DNA of 64,000 nt from Lachnospiraceae bacterium (GCA_910574865.1 CAJTDN010000006.1:248001-312000), one strand, 5' to 3'. Shown: positions 1 to 8,822, numbered from the stretch's first letter. Translations and numbers: made by a program. Notes: generated from the letters alone by a model not told the origin.

Positions 1-2
1 TG

Positions 3-506
3 ATGCCGTTTGTAAATCATGGAAACCTTTTGTTTTATTTTTTGGCGGGAGCATTCATATTTGAATATCGTGAGTGGGTCAAGGAAAAATTTGGGAGATA
101 TAAAGTTATCTTATTTCCTCTTATATGTGCTGGTACAATGGGGCTTGTACTTGTAAAGTATATTGATTCCGGGTTGCTTATTTGGGGCGGGGTGTATTTG
201 TCCGAAGGCTATAGTCATATGATGACATCAGTGATTTCGGTTGGAATGTTTCTGCTGTTCATGTGGCACGATTGGGAGTGGCGGCATGTAAATCATTTTT
301 TGGCAACGTACATAGGACGACATACGATGGGAATTTATTATATGCATTATATTTTGTTGGCTGTATGTAGTGCCTTTATTTATCCGATGATACGAACCCA
401 TTATTCCTTTGCTATGAATGTTATCAAGACAGTGATAGTGACGGCGTTTTGTGTGATGATTATTATGTTGTTGAAAAAGATTCCGTGGGTTAAAAATCTT
501 TTTTGA
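3..506 (+). CDS. Acyltransferase-3 family membrane protein, C-terminal part
   Basis: Integral membrane O-acyltransferase fragment (Acyltransferase_3/OatA-WecH type) that would acetylate or acylate a surface sugar. The frame is open to the left edge, so the true N-terminus, with the usual catalytic His region, probably lies outside the window. What is visible is a chain of hydrophobic helices and the typical late motif IGRHTMGIYYMHY, where family members have a conserved Tyr and His. It is AT-rich like the related gene at 1502 and unlike the GC-rich HAD gene between them. The first ATG at position 3 may be internal. The family call is good; the acceptor is unknown. Confidence 0.7.
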   Translation: MPFVNHGNLLFYFLAGAFIFEYREWVKEKFGRYKVILFPLICAGTMGLVLVKYIDSGLLIWGGVYLSEGYSHMMTSVISVGMFLLFMWHDWEWRHVNHFLATYIGRHTMGIYYMHYILLAVCSAFIYPMIRTHYSFAMNVIKTVIVTAFCVMIIMLLKKIPWVKNLF

Positions 507-822
507 CATGTATGGGAAAATAGAGAATGTGTTTCAAATGGATGGATAAATTTACTGAAAATTAAAGAAAATTGTTATTTTTAAAAAGACTATAGATAAT
601 TTAATGCAGTCATGGTATGATAAATAAAGTGCACTCAAGGGTATTTCTTAACACCGGTCCCAAAAGGCAGGTGGACTTTGTGAACTTGTCAAAGTATACC
701 CGTCTGGGCATACCGTATCAAACGCGCTTCGCGCTAGCGAACTCTTAGAGTCCATTAAAGTATAGAAAAGGGATAAGCATGAGATTGTAAAAAAAGAAAA
801 ATGTTTATTGGAGGTTTGAAGC
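507..822. other. Intergenic region, 316 bp
   Basis: No gene is visible. The left half is AT-rich. The right half holds small inverted repeats: ACTTTG/CAAAGT near 672-695 and GCGC-TTCG-GCGC near 725. The end carries the Shine-Dalgarno TTGGAGG for the next gene. No convincing promoter pair was found. Confidence 0.4.
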
Positions 823-1401
823 ATGAACGTGTATGATTTTGACGGGACGATTTATGACGGGGACGCGACGGTGGGGTTTATTTTTTATACGCTGCGGCAT
901 CACCCGCTGGCGATGCTAAGGGCGCTGCCGAGGCAGGTTTCGGCGGTGGCGGCATATGCGGCGGGGAGGATTGACAAGACACGGATGAAAGCCAGGTCCT
1001 TTTTGTTTCTTCAGTATTTAAACGACGTGGAAGGCGACGTGAAGGATTATTGGGATAAAAACCAGCATAAAATCAAGGCATGGTATCTTGCCCAGCAGAA
1101 AGAGGATGACGTGATTATCTCGGCTTCCGCCGAGTTCTTGTTAAGCGACATCTGCGGGCGGCTTGGCATTCGCCATTTGATTGCCACGAGGATGAATCCA
1201 CACACAGGGGAAATTTCCGGGGCGAACTGTAAAGGAAAGGAAAAGCCGGGGCGGTTTTACGAAATTTTTCCAGAAGGGGAAATTGACGGGTTTTATTCGG
1301 ACCATGATTCCGACCGTTATATGGCGGCATTGGCGAAGAAGGGATACCTGGTGAAGAAAAATGACCTATTTGATTGGCCGTTTTCTGACAAGGAGGCATA
1401 A
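823..1401 (+). CDS. HAD superfamily (IB-like) phosphatase
   Basis: Cytoplasmic haloacid-dehalogenase fold phosphatase of 192 aa. All four HAD motifs are readable: motif I DFDGTIYDGD at residues 5-14 (nucleophile Asp and Asp+2), motif II Ser in SASAEF, motif III Lys in the NCKGKEK stretch, and motif IV SDHDSD near residue 160. The cap between motifs I and II is short and helical, as in the subclass IB SerB/PGP-C-like enzymes. The start has a strong TTGGAGG 8 nt upstream. It lies between two acyltransferase genes, which suggests but does not prove a role in glycolipid or polysaccharide metabolism. The substrate is not predictable. Confidence 0.85.
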   Translation: MNVYDFDGTIYDGDATVGFIFYTLRHHPLAMLRALPRQVSAVAAYAAGRIDKTRMKARSFLFLQYLNDVEGDVKDYWDKNQHKIKAWYLAQQKEDDVIISASAEFLLSDICGRLGIRHLIATRMNPHTGEISGANCKGKEKPGRFYEIFPEGEIDGFYSDHDSDRYMAALAKKGYLVKKNDLFDWPFSDKEA

Positions 1402-1501
1402 ATTTTTTTGTTGTTTAACAATGGAATTAGAGGGTAGATTGAACGAATGCTGAAGTTTCTTGAAGGATGAAAAAGATGCCAAATTCTTTGGAGTATAAAA
1501 A

Positions 1502-2512
1502 ATGAGTGGGAATGACATGATGTTAAAGAAAAAGGAACGAATAGAATGGATTGACGTGGCAAGGGGAATCGCCATTTTGCTGGTCATACTTGGGCACAGT
1601 CTGGAAATGGGGAGCATGGTGAGAATGTGTATCTATTCGTTCCATGTTCCGCTCTTTTTCGTGTTAAGTGGTTTTTTTTATAAGTATGGAGCATTTTTGC
1701 CGTTTTTGTGGAAAAACGTGAGGCAAATATTGATTCCTTACGCCCTGACATTATTTGTGAGATATATTATATATGTCTTGTTGAAGAGAATGGCATGGAA
1801 GGTGGCTCTGCAAAAATGCTTTTGCACCATTTTTGCAGGAATGATCATGTCTAATGAGCAAGTGGGGCCTATTGGGGAGTTATGGTTTTTGGTGACATTG
1901 TTTGGAGTTAGGATGTTATTCTGGATTATTTCAAAATGTTGTAGAGAAAACGAAATGTCACGGGTGTTGATTGTTTTACTTGCAGTTATGTGTGAATTGT
2001 ACTTGTCACAGAACTGGCAATTGTCATTGTGGTATGTACCGTGGTGCCTTGACATTGTCCTGGTGGCGGTCGGATTTTATTATATGGGGTATTTGCTTAA
2101 AAAGCGGGATGGGATTCTAACTTTGACAAGGAACATGCGTTATATTTTGCCATGTTGTTTGATTTGGGGATTGGGAGTGTGTCGTGGAATTTCCTTGGAA
2201 CTTGTATTTCGAAGCTATCCGGGTGAGTTTACAAGCCTGGTTGTTGCCGTTGCAGGAAGTATTATTTGTTGTGCGGTTGCTTATCGTTTAGATAAAATTA
2301 AAGTAGTAAAAAATATTTTGGCCTGGATGGGAAGGGGGTCTTTGATCATTCTTTGCATTCACCATTTGGAAAAGGATTTGATCGTGTATGGAGGCCTGCC
2401 CTTGGGTTGGAGGCTGTTTGGCATCAGGCTGGCATTGATTTTATTGGGATATCTATTGTTTTGTGCAGGAAAACAAGTAAGCCATTGTTTAATGGCGAAA
2501 ATTGTGGTATGA
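1502..2512 (+). CDS. Acyltransferase-3 family membrane protein
   Basis: Complete 336-aa polytopic membrane protein of the Acyltransferase_3 family, which transfers acetyl or other acyl groups to cell-surface carbohydrate. The N-terminal signature is clear: IEWIDVARGIAILLVILGHS, with the conserved Asp and catalytic His, followed by FHVPLFFVLSGFF. About ten hydrophobic segments follow, and the late motif IILCIHHLEKD carries another family His. GGAG is 8 nt before the ATG. The gene is AT-rich with long hydrophobic runs and resembles the truncated gene at the left edge, so the two probably belong to one surface-modification locus. The acceptor is unknown. Confidence 0.85.
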   Translation: MSGNDMMLKKKERIEWIDVARGIAILLVILGHSLEMGSMVRMCIYSFHVPLFFVLSGFFYKYGAFLPFLWKNVRQILIPYALTLFVRYIIYVLLKRMAWKVALQKCFCTIFAGMIMSNEQVGPIGELWFLVTLFGVRMLFWIISKCCRENEMSRVLIVLLAVMCELYLSQNWQLSLWYVPWCLDIVLVAVGFYYMGYLLKKRDGILTLTRNMRYILPCCLIWGLGVCRGISLELVFRSYPGEFTSLVVAVAGSIICCAVAYRLDKIKVVKNILAWMGRGSLIILCIHHLEKDLIVYGGLPLGWRLFGIRLALILLGYLLFCAGKQVSHCLMAKIVV

Positions 2513-2662
2513 TAGGAAAGGCATAAGCTCAAAGGATGTCGAAGGGCGTTTGAAGTCGGCCGTGGGAAAGTGGAATCGACATTCGATTGGCCTTTATGCC
2601 ATACGTGATATGGACAGATATAAGAAAATATGGGAAGATACACGGCGGCGAGGAGGGTTGAC

Positions 2663-3151
2663 ATGAATTATGCGAATATCAAGAATTATGACGTTGCCGA
2701 CGGTCCGGGCGTGCGCGTGAGCCTTTTCGTGTCCGGATGCCGCCACCATTGCAGGGGGTGCTTTAATGCCGAGACGTGGGACTTTGATTTCGGGCAGCCC
2801 TATACAAAGGAGACCGAGGACGAGATTTTAAAGTTCCTGGAGCCGGACTATATCCAGGGCTTCACGTTGCTTGGCGGCGAGCCGTTCGAGCCGGAGAACC
2901 AGGTGGAACTGGTCGGTCTTTTACGCCGTATCAGGCAGTCGTTTCCGAAGAAGGACATCTGGTGCTACACGGGATACCTTTATGACGTGGACTTGGTGGA
3001 AGGCGGCAAGGTGTTCACGGACGTGACAAGGGAGATGCTGTCCTATGTCGACGTGCTGGTGGACGGGGAGTTCGTCGAGGCGGAGAGGGATTTGACACTC
3101 CGTTTCCGGGGGAGCAGAAACCAGCGGATCATTGAGCTTTTGCATGATTGA
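2663..3151 (+). CDS. nrdG: Anaerobic ribonucleotide reductase activating protein
   Basis: Radical SAM activase (162 aa) that generates the glycyl radical on the class III reductase NrdD. The SAM/4Fe-4S cysteines are in CRHHCRGC (CX3CX2C) near residues 26-33, and the glycine-rich LLGGEPF motif typical of NrdG follows. An in-frame ATG 11 codons upstream is ignored because AGGAGGG sits 6 nt before the ATG at 2663. The usual partner nrdD is not next to it: the upstream neighbour is an acyltransferase, and the next gene is a metal-sensing repressor 18 nt downstream, probably cotranscribed. Family assignment is firm. Confidence 0.93.
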   Translation: MNYANIKNYDVADGPGVRVSLFVSGCRHHCRGCFNAETWDFDFGQPYTKETEDEILKFLEPDYIQGFTLLGGEPFEPENQVELVGLLRRIRQSFPKKDIWCYTGYLYDVDLVEGGKVFTDVTREMLSYVDVLVDGEFVEAERDLTLRFRGSRNQRIIELLHD

Positions 3152-3169
3152 CGGGCGGGGAGAGAAGGC

Positions 3170-3694
3170 GTGGAAATACAGAAGAACGATATAAAAATAC
3201 AAAATCTCAAGATGGAAGCGGGAACGGCGCATGTACATACGCATGTGGACGAGGCCGGGCACATTTACATGCATGAGCATGAGTACCAGGCGGGCACGGC
3301 AAAGAACGGTTATGAGCATGAACACCTCGTGAAGGGAGCGTACGCCGGAAGCGACAAGGAGCGTTCCCTGGGGGAGGCGGAAGCCGTGCCGGCCGTGGAG
3401 ACTGCCAGGGCGGCCGAGGGACATCGGCACGTACACACGCAGGCGGAGAAGAAGGCGGTGCTAAACCGTATGGCAAAGGCAATCGGCCACATGGAGGCGG
3501 TCAAGCGCATGGTGGAGCGTGACGAGGACTGCGGCGCGGTCCTGATTCAGTTGGCGGCGGTGCGCTCTGCAATCAACAACACGGGAAAGGTCGTTTTAAA
3601 GAACCATATCAACCATTGCATCATGGAAGCGGTGGAGGAGAACGACCAGGAAGCGATTGCCTTGTTGGACCAGGCGATTGACAAATTCATGTGA
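3170..3694 (+). CDS. CsoR/RcnR-type metal-sensing repressor with His-rich N-terminal extension
   Basis: The C-terminal ~85 residues are a DUF156 four-helix repressor domain (starts LNRMAKAIGHMEAVKRM). The Cu(I)-type ligand pattern is present: Cys in DEDCG and His/Cys in HINHC. Family members are usually 85-100 aa; this one is 174 aa because of a ~95-residue N-terminal extension rich in His (HVHTHVDE, HEHEYQ, YEHEHL, EGHRHVH), which could bind or buffer Ni, Co, Cu or Zn. The start is GTG with GAGAAGG upstream. No efflux pump or copper chaperone is adjacent, so the target is unknown. The link to nrdG is by proximity only. Confidence 0.85.
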   Translation: MEIQKNDIKIQNLKMEAGTAHVHTHVDEAGHIYMHEHEYQAGTAKNGYEHEHLVKGAYAGSDKERSLGEAEAVPAVETARAAEGHRHVHTQAEKKAVLNRMAKAIGHMEAVKRMVERDEDCGAVLIQLAAVRSAINNTGKVVLKNHINHCIMEAVEENDQEAIALLDQAIDKFM

Positions 3695-3950
3695 TGATGC
3701 CAGGGTCAAAAGGGCATGTATGGCATGCTTGCATGCCAATACATGGCTTTGGGACCCGCAAAACACCGAAAAGTAGCCACTTTCCGCAGGAAAGTGAGCG
3801 GATTTGAGGTGTTTTAGGATTACGGAAGCACGTAGTGCGGAGTGATCCGTGGGTATCATGGGGACAAAACGGGTTTTGTCCCCAACAACATGATGATGCC
3901 AGGGTCAAAAGGGGAATGTATGGCATGCTTGCATGAAAAGGCGTCTTGAA
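3695..3950 (+). repeat. Dispersed CATGCTTGCATG repeat, copy 1
   Basis: Non-coding block made of consecutive hairpins: a CATGTATGGCATGC palindrome, a CCACTTTC/GAAAGTG stem, ACGTAGTGCGGAGTGATCCG and GGGACAAAAC/GTTTTGTCCC. The opening GATGCCAGGGTCAAAAGG recurs near 3893, so the unit is partly duplicated. Related blocks lie at 8270-8528 (opposite orientation) and 63622-63955 (two tandem units). No protein is credible here. Confidence 0.8.
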
Positions 3951-4046
3951 GCGGACGCCGCGTGGCAAATAAGGGAAACTCGGGTTCAATGCAAGTTCGA
4001 ACCCGAAGGGATTACATTAGCGAAACATGGATAAGGGGTGCTACGA

Positions 4047-5117
4047 ATGAAAAAATCAAGATGGGAAGAGGCACGGGACTGGTTTATACTGGTGGTATGG
4101 AAGCCCTTGCGGGAAAAAGACTGGAAACAGGAAGGCAGGAAGGCGGGAAAAAAGGTACGGAGTGCCGGGGCGCCTGAAGAATGGAAAGCCGGGAACAAGT
4201 GGATTTTGGTTATGTGTTCCATGCTTTGTGTTGCATTGGTATTTGTCGGCGTGTTCCTTCTCTTGCGGGGCGGGGAAGATAAAAGAGGGGTCGAGGCCGC
4301 GGATAAAAAGCAGCAGGAACAAGGCAAGCAGCCCGATGAAGAGGATGGAAAGGGACAGAATCAGGGGCAGGCGACGGATTCGGAAGATGGGCAGGAACCG
4401 TCCCAGGAGGCGAACACGGCTCCTGAAGTGACGGATCCGCGGGCGGCCTTTGCCGTGCAGCCTGGAAACGTGCCTTCAAATTTTGAGGCGGGCGAGGAGA
4501 AGGTGGTGTATTTGACGTTTGACGACGGGCCGTCGCGCAACACGGAACGCGTATTGGAAATCCTTGACCGCTACCAGGCGAAGGCAACGTTTTTCATCAC
4601 CGCGCAGTGGCCCGAATACAAGGGGATGATAAAGGAAGCCTATGACCGCGGGCATACGATAGGCCTGCACACGTATTCGCATGACTATGCGGCGGTGTAC
4701 TCGTCGGTGGACGCCTACTTCCAGGACTTGTGGGCGGTGGGCGAGCTGGCGAAGGAGCAGATTGGGTACGTGCCTTGTTTCATCCGATTCCCGGGTGGCG
4801 CGTCAAACACCATTTCCGCGAATTATTCGCAGGGCATCATGACGCAGCTGTCCGCTTTGGTGCAGGAGCAGGGATTCCAGTATTATGACTGGAACGCGTC
4901 CAGCGGTGACGGCGGCGTGTGCACGACGGAAGAGCTGATTCAAAATTCGACTTCCTATACACAGAATAAAATCATGCTGTTGTGCCATGACAGCGGGGCG
5001 AAGGATAACACGGTGGAAGCGCTGCCGACAATTATTGAACATTTTCAAAGCCTGGGATACACGTTCAAGGCGATTGACCGCGAGAGTTACGTCGTGCATC
5101 ATGGCGTGAACAACTGA
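4047..5117 (+). CDS. Membrane-anchored polysaccharide deacetylase (CE4/NodB)
   Basis: Predicted peptidoglycan or glycan N-deacetylase of 356 aa. There is a cytoplasmic basic N-terminus, one transmembrane helix at about residues 52-73, a low-complexity E/G/Q-rich linker and a NodB domain over the last ~200 residues. NodB motifs are readable: LTFDDGPS (metal and base Asp), HTYSHDY (metal His pair), RFPGGASN, the DWN motif and MLLCHDS. The chosen ATG has AAGGGG 8 nt upstream; a GTG three codons earlier overlaps that site. It probably acts outside the membrane on the cell wall (PgdA-like). A Maf gene follows about 100 nt later. Confidence 0.88.
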   Translation: MKKSRWEEARDWFILVVWKPLREKDWKQEGRKAGKKVRSAGAPEEWKAGNKWILVMCSMLCVALVFVGVFLLLRGGEDKRGVEAADKKQQEQGKQPDEEDGKGQNQGQATDSEDGQEPSQEANTAPEVTDPRAAFAVQPGNVPSNFEAGEEKVVYLTFDDGPSRNTERVLEILDRYQAKATFFITAQWPEYKGMIKEAYDRGHTIGLHTYSHDYAAVYSSVDAYFQDLWAVGELAKEQIGYVPCFIRFPGGASNTISANYSQGIMTQLSALVQEQGFQYYDWNASSGDGGVCTTEELIQNSTSYTQNKIMLLCHDSGAKDNTVEALPTIIEHFQSLGYTFKAIDRESYVVHHGVNN

Positions 5118-5218
5118 GTGGTGTGCCATGCGGGCCGGCCGAGGGACGGTATCGGCGGGAAAACCGGCCCGCGCGGGCTGGCCGAGGGACGGCATGGCAG
5201 GCTCGGAACGGAGGGATT

Positions 5219-5878
5219 ATGAAACGGATCATATTGGGTTCGGCATCTCCCAGGAGGCGGGAACTGTTGCGGCTTATGGGTGTCGAGTTCGAAGTCATGG
5301 TGAGCGGGGAGGAAGAGCATTATCACGGCACCTTTCCGCAAGACGTCGTTAAGGAACTGGCGTTGGCGAAGGCCGAAGGCGTGGCAAGGCTTTTGGACGA
5401 GGAGGCTTTGCACAAGGTGATGGATAATTCCATCCCGGCGGTGGGAACCGAAAGCCAATCCGTGGTCGGGGCGGCGTCCGTGCCGGAGCCGTGCCTGGTT
5501 ATCGGGGCGGATACGGTGGTCGTCAAGGACGGGAAGATTTTGGGAAAGCCCAAGGACGAGGGGGAGGCATTCGCGATGCTGCGCGGCCTGCAGGGTCGTT
5601 CGCACGAGGTGTACACCGGCGTGGCCTTGTTGGAACTTGCCGGTGGTGTCGTGCATGTGCGTTCCAGCCATGCGGAAGGGACTAGGGTTTTCGTGCACGG
5701 GATGGGCGATGACGAGATACGCGCGTACATTTCCAGCGGGGAGGCGATGGACAAGGCCGGCGCGTATGGGATACAAGGAAGGTTCGCGGTGTTCGTTGAC
5801 CGCGTCGAGGGAGACTATTACAACGTGGTCGGCTTGCCGGTGGCATATTTGTACCGGCAACTGAAGCGTTGGGGATGA
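5219..5878 (+). CDS. maf: Maf family nucleoside triphosphate pyrophosphatase
   Basis: House-cleaning pyrophosphatase (219 aa) that hydrolyses non-canonical or pyrimidine nucleoside triphosphates. Family motifs: ILGSASPRR at the N-terminus, VIGADTVV with the catalytic Asp, the LGKPKDEGEAFAML helix, VYTGVALL, and GAYGIQGRF near the C-terminus. The ATG at 5219 has GGAGGGA 5 nt upstream; the long upstream reading frame crosses a GC-rich repeat with GGCCGAGGGACGG twice and is not used. About 30 extra residues sit between ELALAKAEGVARLL and VIGADTV compared with a typical ~190-aa Maf (see the low-complexity insertion finding). Probably cotranscribed with the deacetylase. Confidence 0.88.
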   Translation: MKRIILGSASPRRRELLRLMGVEFEVMVSGEEEHYHGTFPQDVVKELALAKAEGVARLLDEEALHKVMDNSIPAVGTESQSVVGAASVPEPCLVIGADTVVVKDGKILGKPKDEGEAFAMLRGLQGRSHEVYTGVALLELAGGVVHVRSSHAEGTRVFVHGMGDDEIRAYISSGEAMDKAGAYGIQGRFAVFVDRVEGDYYNVVGLPVAYLYRQLKRWG

Positions 5879-5967
5879 TTTCGGTTGTCATTGCAGGAAA
5901 TTGTGTTTTAGATGGTTGCCGGACAATTAGCGCACAGGTGGGTATAATTTTGAAGGGATGAATTTTT

Positions 5968-7581
5968 ATGGAGAAACTACAGGGAGTACGCTCGATCATC
6001 GAGATGATGAATGACGTGTTGGGCACGGTAAGGGATTATTATGATTCGGAGTATGCATATTATATTGAGAAGAACGACGAGGAAATCCTTAACGTTTACG
6101 AATGGTGTGCCGAGGGGATACCATGGCAGCGCGACCGCCTGATGATGCTGTCGCCGGAAAAATTACCGAAGTGGGCGAGGAAGGAGAACACGGACACGAC
6201 AGCGGACAGTTATAGCATTATTTTGCCAATCGAGGAGGACCGGGTGGCCGTCCTGGCGGCCGTGGGCGTGCACCGCGGCGGCTGCGAATTGTCGCTTCTG
6301 CGAACGCTCCTTCCATATATAACGGAAATGCTGGCGTTCCAGAAGATGCAAAAACGGCATGAATATTTAAGTTATCATGATACGTTGACGGGACTTTTGA
6401 ACCGCAACAGCTTCGTAAATTATCTGGAAGAGACGAAACAAAAGAAGTTGAAGTCGCTAGGGGCGCTCTCGGCGGACATCAATGGGTTAAAGTTGTTTAA
6501 CAAAGAATTTGGAAGGGAATATGGGGACGAGGTCGTCGTCCGCGTCGGAGAGGTGCTCGAGGAGTATTTCCATGGGGCGTTTGTGTATCGCTTGTCGGGG
6601 GACGAGTATCTCGTGCTTGCGGAAAATATTTCCTATGAGCAATTTATGGCCAACGTCCGTGGCGCGCAGGAAAAACTGGACAACATCAGCCTTGGGCTGG
6701 TGACGTTCGGTTACGCGTGGGAAAAGATTGACATTGACGTGGGAACGGTGGTAAATGGCGCGGAAAACATGATGCACGATGAAAAGGCAAAATATTACAA
6801 GCATTTGAAGAAAGGGCACCACGAGCCGATTATCAAGGAAGACTTGCTGGCGGACATTGAAAACGGCCGCTTTGTCGTCTGTCTCGTGCCGGTCATGGAC
6901 GCGGCGACGGAGGACGTGGTGGGCGCGGAAGCCGTGGTGCGCTACCATCACCAGGATCTTGGTATCATGAACCCGGAGCGTTACATCACGATGTTAGAAG
7001 AAACGAGGCTGTCACATTATTTGGATTTGCACGTGTTTGAGGAAGTGTGCAAGACGCTTCGCCGATGGGAGGTCCAGGATTTGCCGATGATTCCCATCTC
7101 CGTCAATTTTTCGGGGGCGACGTTGCGCCAGGCGAATGTCGGCGACAAGATCATGGGATTGGTGGAGAAGCACCACGTATCTTGCGAGTACCTCCAGATC
7201 GAGGTCGCGGAAGGGCGGGAAATGAACCAGGAAATGCTGGCCGAGACGAGCAATAAGATCCGCAAGGCGAACGTGCGTGTCCTGCTCGACCATTTTGGGG
7301 CCAAGGATTCCAGTTTTTCAATTTTGTCCATCATGGAATTTGACGCGTTGAAGTTGGATAGCAGCATTATCAACAGCATCATCAGCAACGGGCGTAGCCA
7401 AATCGTGGCGAAGGCGGTCATTGACATTTGCCGGCGCCTGGGGGCGATGGTGTACGCGGCCGGAATCGAGACGCAGGACCAGCTTAACATGTTGAAGGAG
7501 TTGGGGTGCGACTATGTCCAGGGGACGCTTTTTAACAAGCCGATCACGATAGAGACGTTCGAGGTGCGCTACATGCAGTGA
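5968..7581 (+). CDS. GGDEF-EAL domain protein with degenerate EAL site
   Basis: Cyclic-di-GMP family protein of 537 aa with no transmembrane segment. Residues 1-130 form a GAF-like sensor, 135-290 a GGDEF domain and 300-530 an EAL domain. The GGDEF signature reads SGDEY, which can be active. EAL landmarks are altered: EAL is EAV, the DDFG loop is DHFG, and the late EGVET is AGIET, so phosphodiesterase activity is doubtful and a c-di-GMP or GTP binding role is possible. AAGGGATG precedes the start. A near copy of the last 20 codons of this gene occurs just after tadA at 13979, showing that a second paralogue once existed. Confidence 0.88.
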   Translation: MEKLQGVRSIIEMMNDVLGTVRDYYDSEYAYYIEKNDEEILNVYEWCAEGIPWQRDRLMMLSPEKLPKWARKENTDTTADSYSIILPIEEDRVAVLAAVGVHRGGCELSLLRTLLPYITEMLAFQKMQKRHEYLSYHDTLTGLLNRNSFVNYLEETKQKKLKSLGALSADINGLKLFNKEFGREYGDEVVVRVGEVLEEYFHGAFVYRLSGDEYLVLAENISYEQFMANVRGAQEKLDNISLGLVTFGYAWEKIDIDVGTVVNGAENMMHDEKAKYYKHLKKGHHEPIIKEDLLADIENGRFVVCLVPVMDAATEDVVGAEAVVRYHHQDLGIMNPERYITMLEETRLSHYLDLHVFEEVCKTLRRWEVQDLPMIPISVNFSGATLRQANVGDKIMGLVEKHHVSCEYLQIEVAEGREMNQEMLAETSNKIRKANVRVLLDHFGAKDSSFSILSIMEFDALKLDSSIINSIISNGRSQIVAKAVIDICRRLGAMVYAAGIETQDQLNMLKELGCDYVQGTLFNKPITIETFEVRYMQ

Positions 7582-7620
7582 CGGTGTTTCATCCAGGTGC
7601 CGGCTTGCCAGTGGGTACGC

Positions 7621-8184
7621 TTATCCGCTTGTCCACAGCCGGTTTCCGTTTTCCCTAAGCCATTTCTGCCGCGTTTTGTAATCTGGCAGAACCGACTCGA
7701 CGATTGCGTAAAACGCTTTTGAATGGTTCATTTCCCGCCGGTGCGCCAGTTCGTGCACCACGACGTAGTCCAGCACGTCCCCGGGGGCAAAGATGAGCCG
7801 CCAGTTGAAATTGAGGTTTCCTTTGTTACTGCAGCTTCCCCAGCGGGTTTTCTGCTCCTTTATGGAAATGCGTCCGTAGGTGACGTTCATGATTTCGGCA
7901 TAATAGGCGACCTTTTGGGTGAATATGTCGCGCGCGATACTTATATAATGGCGGCGCGTGGCCGCATCCGGCGCGGGCGTGTCCCCGGGTTTTGGCCGGC
8001 TCTCGCGTGCCTTTTGCAAATGTTTGAGAACCCAGCCTTCCTTTTCCGTCAAAAAGCGGTCGATGGTTGATTTGGGAGTGCGCCTTGGCGCGCGCACGGT
8101 CACCCGGCCTTGTGCGCTGATTTGGATGGCCAGGGTCTTGCGGCCGGAATAAATGACCTCATATGGAAAAGGATGTGCATTCAT
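7621..8184 (-). CDS. YgjP-type (DUF45/SprT-like) zinc metallopeptidase
   Basis: 187-aa cytoplasmic protein of the YgjP/WLM metallopeptidase group. The zinc motif HELAHRREMNHS (HExxH plus a third His) is near residue 145, preceded by KTRWGSCSNKGNLNFNWRL, a hallmark of the family. Function is poorly known in bacteria; relatives include SprT and Wss1-like proteases. It is transcribed against the GGDEF-EAL gene (40 nt convergent gap). The start ATG has AGGAGG-like AAAAAGGAGG upstream on the minus strand. Confidence in family is high; the substrate is unknown. Confidence 0.9.
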   Translation of the reverse strand: MNAHPFPYEVIYSGRKTLAIQISAQGRVTVRAPRRTPKSTIDRFLTEKEGWVLKHLQKARESRPKPGDTPAPDAATRRHYISIARDIFTQKVAYYAEIMNVTYGRISIKEQKTRWGSCSNKGNLNFNWRLIFAPGDVLDYVVVHELAHRREMNHSKAFYAIVESVLPDYKTRQKWLRENGNRLWTSG

Positions 8185-8269
8185 GTTTTTCCTCCTTTTT
8201 TATGATCCTCTTGCGATGCATGGATTTCTGGCCAATTTCCCTTTTGCATAATTGGCCCTTCTCGAAAAT

Positions 8270-8528
8270 TATATCATGATGTTGGGTTCAAAACAAGTTT
8301 TGCCCCCATGATACCCACGGATTACTCCGCACTACGTGCTCTCGTTGTCTCCGCTCCGCTACGGTCGGCACTAAGCGAACGTCCACTGGACGTTCAGTGC
8401 CCTAAAACACCTCAAATCCGCTCATTTTCCTACGGAAAATGGCTACTTTTCGGTGTTTTGCGCACTTCCAAAGTCATGCTTTTCCATGCAAGCATGGAAC
8501 ACATGACCTTTTACCCTGGTATCATATC
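8270..8528 (-). repeat. Dispersed CATGCTTGCATG repeat, copy 2 (inverted)
   Basis: The same repeat family as 3695-3950 in the opposite orientation. It runs from a GTTTTGCCCCCATGATACCCACGG-like end, here split by a ~60-bp insert carrying GAACGTCCACTGGACGTTC, through CCTAAAACACCTCAAATCCG to CATGCTTTTCCATGCAAG and ACCTTTTACCCTGG. No plausible coding content. Confidence 0.75.
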
Positions 8529-8631
8529 ATTTTTTATGAGAAAAAAATAGAGAAAAAAGCTTGGGAATTTGCGTGACATTTGTCGGATGTCACAAAAAAC
8601 GTTGATTTCTAAAAAAAATATAAATTGCCGG

Positions 8632-8660
8632 TTGACATTTGGAAAACCAAGTGCTAAGAT
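8632..8660 (+). promoter_or_regulatory. Sigma-A promoter of amtB
   Basis: TTGACA at 8632-8637, a 17-nt spacer, and TAAGAT at 8655-8660. Transcription should start near 8667, leaving a leader of about 330 nt before the amtB start codon. Confidence 0.8.
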
Positions 8661-8677
8661 ACACGGCATAAAGCAAG

Positions 8678-8713
8678 GGTGCTGCGGGATGGATTCGTGG
8701 CACCTTTCTTTTT
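8678..8713 (+). terminator. Promoter-proximal attenuator-like terminator in the amtB leader
   Basis: GGTGC (8678) pairs with GCACC (8700-8704), extended inward by weaker pairs and outward by A-T pairs, then TTTCTTTTT. It lies only ~10 nt after the expected start site, so transcription must pass it to reach amtB. The apical segment GATGGAT can be drawn as a hexaloop with A at position 1 and G at position 4, the ANTAR-binding signature, but the register is not unique. Confidence 0.6.
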
Positions 8714-8773
8714 AACATATATTTGGTAAAGTCATGGAAATGAGTTTTGGAAATGAATGCAAAGATAAGGAAT

Positions 8774-8822
8774 GAGGCGACGGGGCCAAGGTATTGGGGC
8801 ACCCGCCGCCTCGTTTCGTTTC
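8774..8822 (+). promoter_or_regulatory. Second strong hairpin in the amtB leader
   Basis: GAGGCG-A-CGGG pairs with CCCG-C-CGCCTC, with an inner CCAA/TTGG stem, followed by GTTTCGTTTCT. It could be a second attenuator or a structural element. Covers 8774-8812 plus the T-rich tail. Confidence 0.55.
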
